Source of the DNA: CAMDPA01 sp964574325 | GTDB lineage: Bacteria > Pseudomonadota > Alphaproteobacteria > Rhizobiales > Hyphomicrobiaceae | Length of the DNA: 64,000 bases | Assembly (NCBI GenBank): GCA_964574325.1 | Contig: CAZNMY010000013.1 | Coordinates: forward strand, 23,332 to 87,331 | Direction: 5' to 3' | Part shown: in pieces, positions 24,447-33,038 of the stretch | Layout of the letters: every line of letters starts with the position of its first letter | Position numbering within the stretch: the stretch's first letter is position 1 | The notes under the pieces: generated by a model | Seen by the model: the letters and a program-made list of their open reading frames with translations, nothing else | Database searches by the model: none | Told to the model about the DNA's origin: nothing | Program-made: the position numbers and the translations under genes

Positions 24447-25994
24447 ATGAACGACACCGGCAGACTGTCAGCGCCGCGCCCGCTGTCGCTTCTCATCTGC
24501 GCGATGGGAGGCGAGGGGGGCGGCGTGCTCACGGGATGGATCGTGGAAGCCGCTCGCGCGCAGGGCCTCGCGGTGCAGGCGACCTCGGTGCCGGGCGTCG
24601 CCCAGCGTACCGGCGGCACGACGTATTACATCGAGATGGCCGCGCGCGGAGCGAACGGCCGTGCGCCGATATTCGCGTTGACGCCGGTTCCGGGACAGGT
24701 CGATGTGGTGCTGGCGAGCGAACTCAGCGAAGGCGCCCGCGCGGCACGGATGGGCTTCTCGACACCCGACCGCACGACCTCGATATCGTCGACGCATCGC
24801 GTCTTCCTGATTCAGGAGAAGATGGCGATGGGCGATGGCCGCATCGATCCCGCAGCCCTCCAGAAGTCGGTCGAGACGCGGTCGCGTCACGCGGTCTTCC
24901 TCGATATGGACGCGCTCGCGCAGGCGGCCGGCGTTCCGATCAGCCCGGTCCTGCTCGGCGCTCTGGCCGGCAGCGGCACCATGCCGATCGACCGCAGGCA
25001 CTTCGAGGCGGCGATCAGGGACAGCGGCATCGCCGTTGCGAAGAACCTCGCGGCGTTCGAGGCAGCGTTCGCTCGTGTCGCTGACCCGAGCCCGCCCGCG
25101 CTCGTAGTAACCCAGGCACCCGCCGCCACGGCGAAGCTGACGCCCGATGCCTTCATCATCGAAGGCATCGACGACACCCCACCGGAGTTGGCACCCTACT
25201 CACAGGCAGCGCGCCGCATCATCGCGCGCGGGCTCGATCGGTTGACCGACTACCAGGACGCCGAATACGCCGCGCTCTACCTCCGGCGTCTCGAGCCCTT
25301 TCGCGCGTTCGATTCCGATCTCGTGGCGGATGTCGCTCGCCATCTCGCGCTTCGCATGAGCTACGAGGACGTGATCCGCGTCGCCCAGCACAAGGCAAGG
25401 GCCGAGCGCTTCAAGCGGATCGAGAGCGAGGTCGGCGTCGCGAACGAGCCGTTCGAGGTGCAGGATTTCTTCAAGCCGGGGGTTCGCGAGGTCGCGGACA
25501 TCCTGCCCCCGCGCCTCGCCCGTTTCGTTCTGCGGCGCGCAGAGAAGAGCAAGCGTTTGGCCGCAGCCCACATCGGGATGAAGGTCAAGACGACGACGGT
25601 ATCCGGCTATCTCCGTGTGTGGCTGCTGGCGCGACTGAAGGGCTGGCGCCGCCGGACGTTCCGCTACGAGGCCGAGCAGTCCGGCATCGAGGCGTGGCTG
25701 CGGCTCGTCGATAGTGCCGCGCAGAAGGGCGACTTCTTGCTCGCCCGCGAGATAGCCGAGTTAGCGCGCCTCATCAAAGGCTACGGCGACACGCATCTGC
25801 GCGGCCAGCAGAACTTCGGTCGCATCGTCGGCGAAATCGTCGTGCCCGCCCTCGTTCCGACGACCGTGCCGGCGGGCGCCGCCGCGGCAGTCCGCGCCGC
25901 GCGCGAAGCAGCCCTGGCCGATCCCGAGGGCGACGGCCTCGAGCACGCGATTGCCCGGCATCGCTCTCTCGCCGCCGCCCTCCCGCAGGTCTGA
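24447..25994 (+). CDS. iorB: Indolepyruvate oxidoreductase, beta subunit with DUF6537-like C-terminal region
   Basis: This protein of about 515 residues starts at ATG 24447. The N-terminal 2-oxoacid:acceptor gamma-type domain has LLICAMGGEGGGVLTGWIVEAA, SVPGVAQRTGGTTYYIEM and DVVLASELSEGARAARMGF. The C-terminal half (from about residue 250) is an extension with helical, Arg-rich sequence including LTDYQDAEYAALYLRRLEPF, matching DUF6537-type tails of long IorB proteins. It should pair with IorA in aryl-pyruvate oxidation. The extension's role is unknown. It is followed 95 bp later by the fused monooxygenase/OYE gene. Confidence 0.9.
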   Translation: MNDTGRLSAPRPLSLLICAMGGEGGGVLTGWIVEAARAQGLAVQATSVPGVAQRTGGTTYYIEMAARGANGRAPIFALTPVPGQVDVVLASELSEGARAARMGFSTPDRTTSISSTHRVFLIQEKMAMGDGRIDPAALQKSVETRSRHAVFLDMDALAQAAGVPISPVLLGALAGSGTMPIDRRHFEAAIRDSGIAVAKNLAAFEAAFARVADPSPPALVVTQAPAATAKLTPDAFIIEGIDDTPPELAPYSQAARRIIARGLDRLTDYQDAEYAALYLRRLEPFRAFDSDLVADVARHLALRMSYEDVIRVAQHKARAERFKRIESEVGVANEPFEVQDFFKPGVREVADILPPRLARFVLRRAEKSKRLAAAHIGMKVKTTTVSGYLRVWLLARLKGWRRRTFRYEAEQSGIEAWLRLVDSAAQKGDFLLAREIAELARLIKGYGDTHLRGQQNFGRIVGEIVVPALVPTTVPAGAAAAVRAAREAALADPEGDGLEHAIARHRSLAAALPQV

Positions 25995-26089
25995 GCGGAC
26001 CTGTTTTGGCGGGCTGGACCACGTGCTAACCTGACGGCTGCTTTTTTCCGCCTCGTCGTCGTCGCCGGGGCCGACCAGTGGAAACCCAC

Positions 26090-28315
26090 ATGAAAATCTC
26101 GATCATCGGCACCGATCCGGCCGGTCTCTACTTCGCCTGTCTGATGAAGTCCCGCGATGCCGGCCACGCCATCACGATCTTCGATACGGGAGCCCCCGAC
26201 CGGCGCGGGGCGACGCCGCACATCCTCGCCAACCCCGTCAAGCCCGAGCTGAAGCTGCAGGACGAAGGCATCGGCGCCGAGATCCTGGCGGCGGCAACGC
26301 GAACCAGCGGCGCGCTCGTCATGCGTGACGGGGAAGGCATAACCGCGCCGGGGCATTCCTACACGGTGATCGGCGCACAGCGGCTGGTCGATCTGCTGCG
26401 CGCGCGTGCAGCCGAGCTCGGGTGCAAGTTGGAGGCAGCCCCGGCCGGCGCGCCCGATCTCGATCGAGCCGGCGACCTCGTCGTCATCGCGGACGGCGCT
26501 GCAAGCGCCACGCGCGCGCGCCTGGGTAACGAATTCCGCCCACAGCTCAGCCCGGCACGCACGCGTTTCATGGTTCTCGGCGTCGACGGCGCGACCACTG
26601 AGGCGACGCTGCTGTTCAAGCGCACGCCGGGCGGATTGATCCATGCGTTTCTCTATCCCGACAGCCCAAGCACCTCGACGCTGATCGTCGAGGCCCCTGC
26701 GGTGACACTCGCGGCCGCAGGTCTCCAGGGTGTGAGCGACGACAAGAGCGTCGCCGCTGCAGCCGAGATGTTCGCTCCGACACTCGCGGGCCGCAAACTG
26801 AGCCTCGAAGCCACCTGGAAATCTTTCGTCGGTGTTCGCAATGGCGCCTGGACCAGCGGCAACTGCGTGCTGCTCGGCGCAGCCGCCTACAACGCGCATC
26901 ACTCCGTCGGTCTGGGCGTTCGCTCCGGTTTGGAAGATGCCGAGGCGCTCGCCACTCTGGTCGGCGGCGCCGATATCGCGGAGGGACTGGCCAGGTTCGA
27001 GGCGGCCCGCCGCCCGCGCGCCGAGAGCATGCAGCGCGCGTCGAGCGGAAGTCTCACGTGGTACGAGCACGCCGACAGATACGCCGGGATGGAATTGCCG
27101 CAGTTCGCCTATTCCCTGCTGACGCGAAGCCTGCGCCTCAATCACGAGAACATGCGCGGCCTCGCCCCGGATCTCACCGAAGCGGTCGAGATCCGGATTG
27201 CGGGTGGCGCGCGGTCGAAGACGAACCGGCCGCCGCCGCCGATGTTCACGCCGATCACGCTCCGGGGGCTCACGATTCCCAACCGCATCGCGATGTCGCC
27301 GATGTGCATGTATAACGCCATCGACAAGGACGGCACCGTCGGCGACTTCCATCTCGTCCACTACGGCAGTCGTGCCGTCGGCGGCGCCGGTCTCATCATC
27401 ACGGAAATGACCGACGTCTCGCCCGAGGGCCGGATCAGCGCCTACTGTGCGGGCATGTACAAGCCCGAGCACGTTCCCGCCTGGAAGCGTGTCACCGATT
27501 TCATCCACACGAAGTCGGAATCCAAGATCGGAATCCAGCTCGGCCATGCCGGCCGCAAGGGAGGCGAGCCCCGGCCTTGGGATCGGGCTGCGCCGAAGGG
27601 TCCGCACTGGCCGCTGCTCGCGCCGTCACCGATCCCGTTCGTCAAGGATGGCGTTCCGCCCCGTGAGATGACGCGCGGCGACATGGACCGCCTCGTCGAA
27701 GCCTATGCCAACGCCACCCGGATGGCCGACCAGGCCGGCTTCGATTTCCTAGAGCTCCATTTCGCACACGGATATCTGCTGTCGACGTTCATCTCGCCGC
27801 TCGCCAACCAGCGTACCGACCATTACGGCGGCTCGCTGGCCAACCGCCTGCGTTTTCCGATGGAGGTGTTCGAGGCGGTGCGTGCGGCCTGGCCGCAGGA
27901 CAAGCCGACCTGCGTGCGGATATCCGCCTACGACTGGATGGAGGGCGGAACGACGGTCGAGGACGCGATCGCGATCGGCCGCATGCTGCGCGACACGGGC
28001 AACGACATCCTTTCGGTTTCGACCGGGGGCGTCGTCGGCGTCCGTCCAACGGCCGGACGACTCTATCAGGCGACATTCTCCGATCAGGTCCGCAACGAGC
28101 TCAAGATCACCACGATGAACGTCGGCGCGATGGCGAGCCACGGCGACATCAACGCGATGCTGGCATCGGGACGTGCGGATATGTGCGCGCTCGCCCGGGG
28201 GCACCTGTTCGACCCCTATTTCACGCGCCATGCTGCCTATCAGCAGGACTATACCGATCTGCCCTGGCCCAACGAATACGAGCGGGCGCCGACGCTCGAC
28301 ATGCGGGACTTCTGA
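26090..28315 (+). CDS. Fused FAD-monooxygenase-like / Old Yellow Enzyme-like protein (salicylyl-CoA 5-hydroxylase type)
   Basis: This 741-residue two-domain protein resembles 2-aminobenzoyl-CoA monooxygenase/reductase and salicylyl-CoA 5-hydroxylase. Residues 1 to about 380 are FMO-like and 385-741 are an OYE domain. The OYE part is well conserved: MFTPITLRGLTIPNRIAMSP, IQLGHAGRKG, HFAHGYLLSTFISP and DHYGGSLANRLRFP. The FMO part has lost key FAD contacts: G-T-D-P-A-G at 7-12 instead of G-x-G-x-x-G, and Gly263-Ala264-Ala-Ala-Tyr where G-D-A-A-H is usual. The ATG at 26090 starts directly at the Rossmann strand. The substrate is likely an aryl-CoA, given the iorAB neighbours. Confidence 0.85.
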   Translation: MKISIIGTDPAGLYFACLMKSRDAGHAITIFDTGAPDRRGATPHILANPVKPELKLQDEGIGAEILAAATRTSGALVMRDGEGITAPGHSYTVIGAQRLVDLLRARAAELGCKLEAAPAGAPDLDRAGDLVVIADGAASATRARLGNEFRPQLSPARTRFMVLGVDGATTEATLLFKRTPGGLIHAFLYPDSPSTSTLIVEAPAVTLAAAGLQGVSDDKSVAAAAEMFAPTLAGRKLSLEATWKSFVGVRNGAWTSGNCVLLGAAAYNAHHSVGLGVRSGLEDAEALATLVGGADIAEGLARFEAARRPRAESMQRASSGSLTWYEHADRYAGMELPQFAYSLLTRSLRLNHENMRGLAPDLTEAVEIRIAGGARSKTNRPPPPMFTPITLRGLTIPNRIAMSPMCMYNAIDKDGTVGDFHLVHYGSRAVGGAGLIITEMTDVSPEGRISAYCAGMYKPEHVPAWKRVTDFIHTKSESKIGIQLGHAGRKGGEPRPWDRAAPKGPHWPLLAPSPIPFVKDGVPPREMTRGDMDRLVEAYANATRMADQAGFDFLELHFAHGYLLSTFISPLANQRTDHYGGSLANRLRFPMEVFEAVRAAWPQDKPTCVRISAYDWMEGGTTVEDAIAIGRMLRDTGNDILSVSTGGVVGVRPTAGRLYQATFSDQVRNELKITTMNVGAMASHGDINAMLASGRADMCALARGHLFDPYFTRHAAYQQDYTDLPWPNEYERAPTLDMRDF

Positions 28316-28459
28316 CCGGGTGCGGCGACGCTCCGGCCTCGCCCCGATCATCACGCACGTCGTCCGCGCGGTGCGCCGAAATCGCGCGCGGCTTTACCTG
28401 CAATTAAGTGTTCGGGCCTAGGGTCATTCTCAGTTCTCCTGCGTAACCCGGCTACCCCC

Positions 28460-28822
28460 GTGCTGCGTCACAAAAACAACCGTCTGCCGAAGATGCCCGT
28501 GCGCCTGCCACTCGTGTTGCTTGGCTCGCTGCTCGCGACGACATACTTCGTGCATCACGGTGTGTTCGGTACCCATGGCCTCATCGCCAAGGACCGCCTG
28601 ATCTCCCGCTCGGGTAGCCTCGAGCGGGAGATGGCCGTTCTGGAGGCAGTGCGGTCGAGCTTGCGCCAGGACGTCGAGGCGCTCGCCGGTGATCCGCCCT
28701 CCCCTGATGCGGTAGAGGAAGTAGCCCGCGGCGCACTCGGAATGATCCGCCCCGGAGACCTGATCGTTCTGCGTGGCCCGTCGTCAGGCCGCGCCCCGGC
28801 CCCGGGGGCCATTCCTCGCTGA
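28460..28822 (+). CDS. FtsB/DivIC-like septum formation initiator
   Basis: This 120-residue protein starts at GTG 28460. It has one N-terminal TM segment (LPLVLLGSLLATTYFVHHGVFG), followed by a short coiled-coil (LISRSGSLEREMAVLEAVRSSLRQDVEAL) and the typical end VEEVARGALGMIRPGDLIVL. This is the septum formation initiator family, bitopic divisome proteins that bridge FtsL and FtsQ. The place just upstream of pdhA is conserved in alphaproteobacteria. The Pro-rich tail is variable. Confidence 0.85.
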   Translation: MLRHKNNRLPKMPVRLPLVLLGSLLATTYFVHHGVFGTHGLIAKDRLISRSGSLEREMAVLEAVRSSLRQDVEALAGDPPSPDAVEEVARGALGMIRPGDLIVLRGPSSGRAPAPGAIPR

Positions 28823-28979
28823 TATTCCCATGCCCGTGCAGCACTCGCCGTCGAACTTGACTTGGCGGGGGCTTGCCTTCACACGGATGGGCAGCACGAG
28901 TGCCGCCCGCCGCCCCTCTTCCATGTGGGGCAGTGGACCTGTCGGTGCTCGCGACCGGCGATCGCTCAGGAGGACCCTT

Positions 28980-30008
28980 ATGGCAACTGCGCCCAGCGGC
29001 ATTCAAGTTGCGACGACGAGCCCAGCTCCCGCTCCGGCCCAGATTCCCGATCTGCCGAAGGAGAAGGAGATTCAGGCCTACCGCGAGATGCTGCTCATCC
29101 GCCGTTTCGAGGAGCGCGCCGGCCAGCTTTACGGCATGGGTTTCATCGGCGGCTTCTGCCATCTCTACATCGGTCAGGAAGCGGTCGTCACCGGCTTGCA
29201 GATGGCGTCGAAGCAGGGCGATCAGGTCATCACGACCTATCGGGATCACGGCCACATGCTGGCGTGCGGCATGGATGCCAAGGGGGTGATGGCCGAGCTC
29301 ACCGGTCGACGCGGCGGATATTCGCGCGGCAAGGGCGGCTCGATGCATATGTTCTCGAAGGAGAAGAATTTCTACGGGGGCCACGGCATCGTCGGCGCAT
29401 CGGTGCCGCTGGGCGCAGGTCTCGCATTCGCCAACAAGTATCGCGGCAACGACAACGTCTGCTGGTGCTATTTCGGTGACGGCGCCGCGAACCAGGGCCA
29501 GGTCTACGAGACCATGAACATGGCCAAGCTCTGGCATCTGCCGCTGATCTTCGTCATCGAGAACAACCGCTACGCCATGGGCACCTCGATCGAGCGCTCG
29601 GCCGCGACGACGGATTTCTCCCAGCGCGGCCGCTCTTTCGACATTCCCGGCGAGCAGGTCGACGGCATGGACGTGCGTGCTGTCGCCTCGGCGGGCAAGC
29701 GGGTTTCCGATTGGGTGCGGGCGGGGAACGGGCCGTACATCCTCGAGATGCTCACGTATCGGTACCGCGGGCATTCCATGTCGGATCCGGCGAAGTACCG
29801 GACGCGCGAGGAGGTCGACAAGGTCCGCGAAGAGCGCGACCCGATCGAGCGGGTGCGGGCCCGGATGCTGCAGCGTGGTTGGATGACCGAGGACGACCTG
29901 AAGCGCATCGACGCACAGGTCCGTGAGATCGTGACATCGGCTGCCGAGTTCGCGCAGCAGGATCCCGAGCCCGATCCGAGCGAGTTGTGGACCGACATCG
30001 TACTTTGA
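28980..30008 (+). CDS. pdhA: Pyruvate dehydrogenase E1 component, alpha subunit
   Basis: This 342-residue protein has an excellent ribosome site (AGGAGGA at 28968-28974). Motifs are LLIRRFEERAGQLYGMG, FCHLYIGQEAVVTG, TYRDHGHMLACG, the phosphorylation-loop-like RRGGYSRGKGGSMHMF, and the TPP motif FGDGAANQGQVYETMNMA followed by IENNRYAMGTS. E1 alpha with E1 beta decarboxylates pyruvate and acetylates the E2 lipoyl group. The first ~20 residues are an Ala/Pro-rich tail. Downstream a DUF1877-like gene separates it from pdhB. Confidence 0.97.
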   Translation: MATAPSGIQVATTSPAPAPAQIPDLPKEKEIQAYREMLLIRRFEERAGQLYGMGFIGGFCHLYIGQEAVVTGLQMASKQGDQVITTYRDHGHMLACGMDAKGVMAELTGRRGGYSRGKGGSMHMFSKEKNFYGGHGIVGASVPLGAGLAFANKYRGNDNVCWCYFGDGAANQGQVYETMNMAKLWHLPLIFVIENNRYAMGTSIERSAATTDFSQRGRSFDIPGEQVDGMDVRAVASAGKRVSDWVRAGNGPYILEMLTYRYRGHSMSDPAKYRTREEVDKVREERDPIERVRARMLQRGWMTEDDLKRIDAQVREIVTSAAEFAQQDPEPDPSELWTDIVL

Positions 30009-30081
30009 CGAACCGAAGTGTCGAACCAAGGGGGCTGCCGGAGATCACCCCGGCAGCCGATCGATCAGACGGCGGAACTGC

Positions 30082-30576
30082 ATGCCCGGCTCGGGGGTCC
30101 TCTTCGCACTGGACAACGCCGAGGAGCGCCATCTCCTGGCGATCCCCGAGGCGCGATCCCGTGCCGCCTGGGTGGCCAACGTCATCGAAGAGCGCTGGGA
30201 CGAGGAATGGCTGTGCGAGCTGGGAGAGATGTGGTTTCCGGTGCACTTCTGCCTGCATGGGTCGGGGGCCGCCCCAGTCAAGGGATCGTCCGCAGAAGCC
30301 AAGGCGGTTCTGGGCGGACTGCCCGTCGGCGTTCCAAATCTCTACAGCATGGATTACAAGGACCAGGAGCTCGTTCGGCACATCGCCAGCGCCCTTTCCC
30401 GCATCAGGGACGATGCGATCTGGGCGCGGGCCGGTCTGGTCGAACGGAAGGACTACAACGGACCACGGCCCGGCAATCTGCAGGTGGCCGTCGTCGATGA
30501 AATTCACGCCCTCGCCGAATTCTACAAGCGGGCCGCGGAAAGCAGCCGCGCAGTCATCTTCACCGTCAACGAATAG
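30082..30576 (+). CDS. DUF1877 (YfbM-like) family protein
   Basis: This 164-residue cytosolic protein resembles the DUF1877/YfbM pattern: a W-x-x-x-H-F-x-L-x-G block (GEMWFPVHFCLHG), an A-V-L-G-G stretch (AKAVLGGLPVG), a conserved K-D-x-E-L-V helix (DYKDQELVRHIASAL) and a C-terminal helix plus strand (LAEFYKRAAESSRAVIFTV). The molecular function of this family is not known. It lies 73 bp after pdhA and 76 bp before pdhB in the same direction, so it is probably cotranscribed, although it is not a known part of the complex. Confidence 0.65.
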   Translation: MPGSGVLFALDNAEERHLLAIPEARSRAAWVANVIEERWDEEWLCELGEMWFPVHFCLHGSGAAPVKGSSAEAKAVLGGLPVGVPNLYSMDYKDQELVRHIASALSRIRDDAIWARAGLVERKDYNGPRPGNLQVAVVDEIHALAEFYKRAAESSRAVIFTVNE

Positions 30577-30652
30577 CCGCTCCGGAACAGCCTGTTCGCA
30601 ATCAGCCCATTCAAGATCAGCCAAGTAGCCCAAGCCGAGGAACGCCAGGCCG

Positions 30653-32023
30653 ATGCCCACCCAGATCCTGATGCCAGCCCTGTCGCCCACCATGGAGGAA
30701 GGCAAGCTTGCCAAGTGGCTGATCAAAGAAGGCGACATTGTCAAATCGGGCATGGTCATCGCCGAGATCGAGACCGACAAGGCGACGATGGAAGTCGAGG
30801 CCGTCGACGAGGGCAGGGTGGATCGCCTCCTCGTCGCTGCAGGCACCGAAGGGGTGAAAGTGAACACCCCCATAGCCATCATCTCTAGCGAAGGCGAAGC
30901 GGTGTCGGCAGCGCCGGCGGCCCAGCCCGCTCCCGCGCCGCAACCCGCACCCGCGACGGTCCCGGCACAAGCGGCGGCGGCAGCCCCCGCCGCTCCGATG
31001 GCGGTCGTCCCTCAGGATCAGGCGATCCCGGTTGGCACCGAGATGGTTTCGACCACGATGCGCGAGGCAATTCGCGACGCGATGGCAGAAGAGATGCGTC
31101 GTGATCCCAACGTCTTCCTGATGGGTGAGGAGGTCGCGCAGTATCAGGGCGCCTACAAGGTCAGCCAGGGTCTGCTGGACGAGTTCGGTGAAAAGCGCGT
31201 CATCGACACGCCGATCACCGAGCAGGGCTTCGCAGGCATCGGCGTCGGCGCGGCCATGGCCGGACTGCGCCCGATCGTCGAATTCATGACGTGGAACTTC
31301 GCCATGCAGGCGATCGACCAGATCATCAATTCGGCCGCCAAGACGCTCTATATGTCCGGCGGTCAGATGGGCTGCCCCATCGTGTTCCGCGGTCCCAACG
31401 GCGCAGCCGCCCGGGTGGGCGCCCAGCACAGTCAGGAGTATTCGGCCTGGTACGCCCACGTTCCCGGCCTGAAGGTCATCGCGCCGTCCAACCCGGCCGA
31501 CGCCAAGGGCCTGATGAAGAGCGCCATCCGTGATGCCAATCCGGTGCTCTGCCTCGAGAACGAGATCCTCTATGGCATCGCCGGTCCCGTGCCGAAGATG
31601 GACGACTATCTCGTGCCGATCGGCAAGGCGCGTATCGTTCGCGAAGGCCGGCACGTGACGATCGTCTCGTGGTCACGTGGGATGCACTATGCGCTGTCGG
31701 CGGCGGAAACTCTCGCGAAGGACGGTATCGAGGCCGAGGTGATCGACCTGCGCACGATCCGTCCACTGGACATGGAAACGATCTTCAAGTCGATCCGTAA
31801 GACCAACCGCATCGTGACGGTGGAGGAATCCTGGCCGGTGTGCTCGATCGGTTCCGAGATCTGCGCGCGTGCCGCGATCGACTGCTTCGACCACCTCGAT
31901 GCGCCCCCCGCGAAGGTCTCGGGCGCCGACGTACCGATGCCTTACGCGGCAAACCTCGAAAAGCTGGCGCTTCCGACGGTCGACCAAGTGGTGCAGGCGG
32001 CGAAGGGCGTTTGTTATGCGTGA
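30653..32023 (+). CDS. pdhB: Pyruvate dehydrogenase E1 component, beta subunit with lipoyl domain
   Basis: This 456-residue protein has an N-terminal lipoyl domain (residues 1-80) with Lys43 in EIETDKATMEVEAVDEG as the attachment site. An Ala/Pro linker (about 85-125) follows, then the E1 beta body: MREAIRDAMAEEMRRD, VFLMGEEVAQYQGAYKVSQG, DTPITEQGFAGIGVG, FRGPNGAAARVGAQHSQE and EESWPVCSIGSEI. A lipoylated E1 beta is typical of alphaproteobacteria. Its lipoyl domain is closely similar to that of pdhC, so gene conversion or recent duplication of that segment is likely. Confidence 0.97.
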   Translation: MPTQILMPALSPTMEEGKLAKWLIKEGDIVKSGMVIAEIETDKATMEVEAVDEGRVDRLLVAAGTEGVKVNTPIAIISSEGEAVSAAPAAQPAPAPQPAPATVPAQAAAAAPAAPMAVVPQDQAIPVGTEMVSTTMREAIRDAMAEEMRRDPNVFLMGEEVAQYQGAYKVSQGLLDEFGEKRVIDTPITEQGFAGIGVGAAMAGLRPIVEFMTWNFAMQAIDQIINSAAKTLYMSGGQMGCPIVFRGPNGAAARVGAQHSQEYSAWYAHVPGLKVIAPSNPADAKGLMKSAIRDANPVLCLENEILYGIAGPVPKMDDYLVPIGKARIVREGRHVTIVSWSRGMHYALSAAETLAKDGIEAEVIDLRTIRPLDMETIFKSIRKTNRIVTVEESWPVCSIGSEICARAAIDCFDHLDAPPAKVSGADVPMPYAANLEKLALPTVDQVVQAAKGVCYA

Positions 32024-32114
32024 GGCGGCGGATTGGCAAACGTGCAGGCGACACCATCGGCCTGGCCTCACAGCTTTTGCAGTGCAGCAATTTCGCGGTT
32101 CGCCCAGGATTGCC

Positions 32115-32381
32115 GTGCGCTGTTTCGCTCTGCTCGGACTCGTCGTTCTGCTGGCACCGGTGACTTGGATCGCAAAGCTGATCGTACCTTGGGCGATAAA
32201 TGGGCTTTTCATCCAAGCCGACAATCGGCCTCCTATGGGCAAATTGAGGCTGAACTATTGGCATCCGCTGGCAGTACCGTTCTGTTTGTTATCAGCCTTC
32301 ATCTGGCCAGTGGCATGGGCCGCGCATTTGGTGTGTCGGCTCTCGCCGAGGCTTCAGATCAACCGCTCCGTGTCCAACTAG
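32115..32381 (+). CDS. Small two-TM membrane protein, hypothetical
   Basis: An 88-residue reading starts at GTG 32115, with AGGA 5 nt upstream. Two hydrophobic segments are visible: FALLGLVVLLAPVTWIAKLI and a second in LAVPFCLLSAFIWPVAWAAHL. The ends are basic. An in-frame ATG at 32016 overlapping the pdhB stop is an alternative start. No family was recognised. It lies between pdhB and the Uma2-type gene. Confidence 0.45.
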   Translation: MRCFALLGLVVLLAPVTWIAKLIVPWAINGLFIQADNRPPMGKLRLNYWHPLAVPFCLLSAFIWPVAWAAHLVCRLSPRLQINRSVSN

Positions 32382-32419
32382 AGGCCCCGTGACAAGCGGA
32401 ACCGTGATAGGCTGCCATC

Positions 32420-33004
32420 ATGGCCGAACCAGCAAAACGCAACGCTACTTACGATGACCTGCTCGCGCTCCCAGACAATGTGCGGGGAGAGATAATATTC
32501 GGCTCGCTCTATGTGCATCCGAGCCCGGCGCCGCCGCACGGCAGCTCGCAGTTCTCGATCGGTGGAGAACTCTACGGTCCATTTCAAAAGGGGCGCGGCG
32601 GCCCTGGGGGCTGGTGGTTCATGATCCAGCCGGAGCTTCATCTCGGGCCTCATGTCGCGCAGCCGGACATCGCGGGATGGCGGCAGGAGCGGATGCCGGC
32701 GCTGCCGACCACTGCCTGGGTCGACATCGCTCCCGATTGGATCTGCGAGGTCCTATCGCCGTCTACGGAAGGTTTCGACCGAGGTCCCAAGCGCCGGATC
32801 TATGCAACTTACGGTACCGGTCATCTCTGGTATCTGAATCCGGTCGTGCGATACCTGGAGGTATCGGCATTGCGCGATGGGTCGTGGGTCCATATCGACA
32901 CGTTCGACGATGCCGAGGAGTTCCGCGCACCTCCATTCGAAGCCGTCGCATTCCGGCTCGCAGACTTGTGGCCGATGCCACCGCCCCTCTCACCGTCCGT
33001 TTGA
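32420..33004 (+). CDS. Uma2-family (PD-(D/E)XK-like) protein
   Basis: This 194-residue protein of the Uma2/DUF820 type has YDDLLALPDNVRGEIIFGSLYVHPSPAPPH, QPELHLGPHVAQPDIAGWRQER, and the core DWICEVLSPSTEGFDRGPKRRIYATYGTGHLWYLNP (in segments). The Glu and Asp of the fold are in I-C-E-V-L-S-P and V-A-Q-P-D-I-A, followed by Arg/Lys in place of the usual Lys. Uma2 proteins are predicted nucleases, common as solitary copies of unknown role. It sits 35 bp before pdhC, within the pdh locus. Confidence 0.82.
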   Translation: MAEPAKRNATYDDLLALPDNVRGEIIFGSLYVHPSPAPPHGSSQFSIGGELYGPFQKGRGGPGGWWFMIQPELHLGPHVAQPDIAGWRQERMPALPTTAWVDIAPDWICEVLSPSTEGFDRGPKRRIYATYGTGHLWYLNPVVRYLEVSALRDGSWVHIDTFDDAEEFRAPPFEAVAFRLADLWPMPPPLSPSV

Positions 33005-33038
33005 TCGCATCCTCATCCGACTCACCGAGACCCAGCCC

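Noticed and set aside
25781..27607. A 608-codon open frame on the minus strand across the iorB end and the FMO-OYE gene.
   Set aside because: It overlaps two well-supported plus-strand genes and carries no protein motif.
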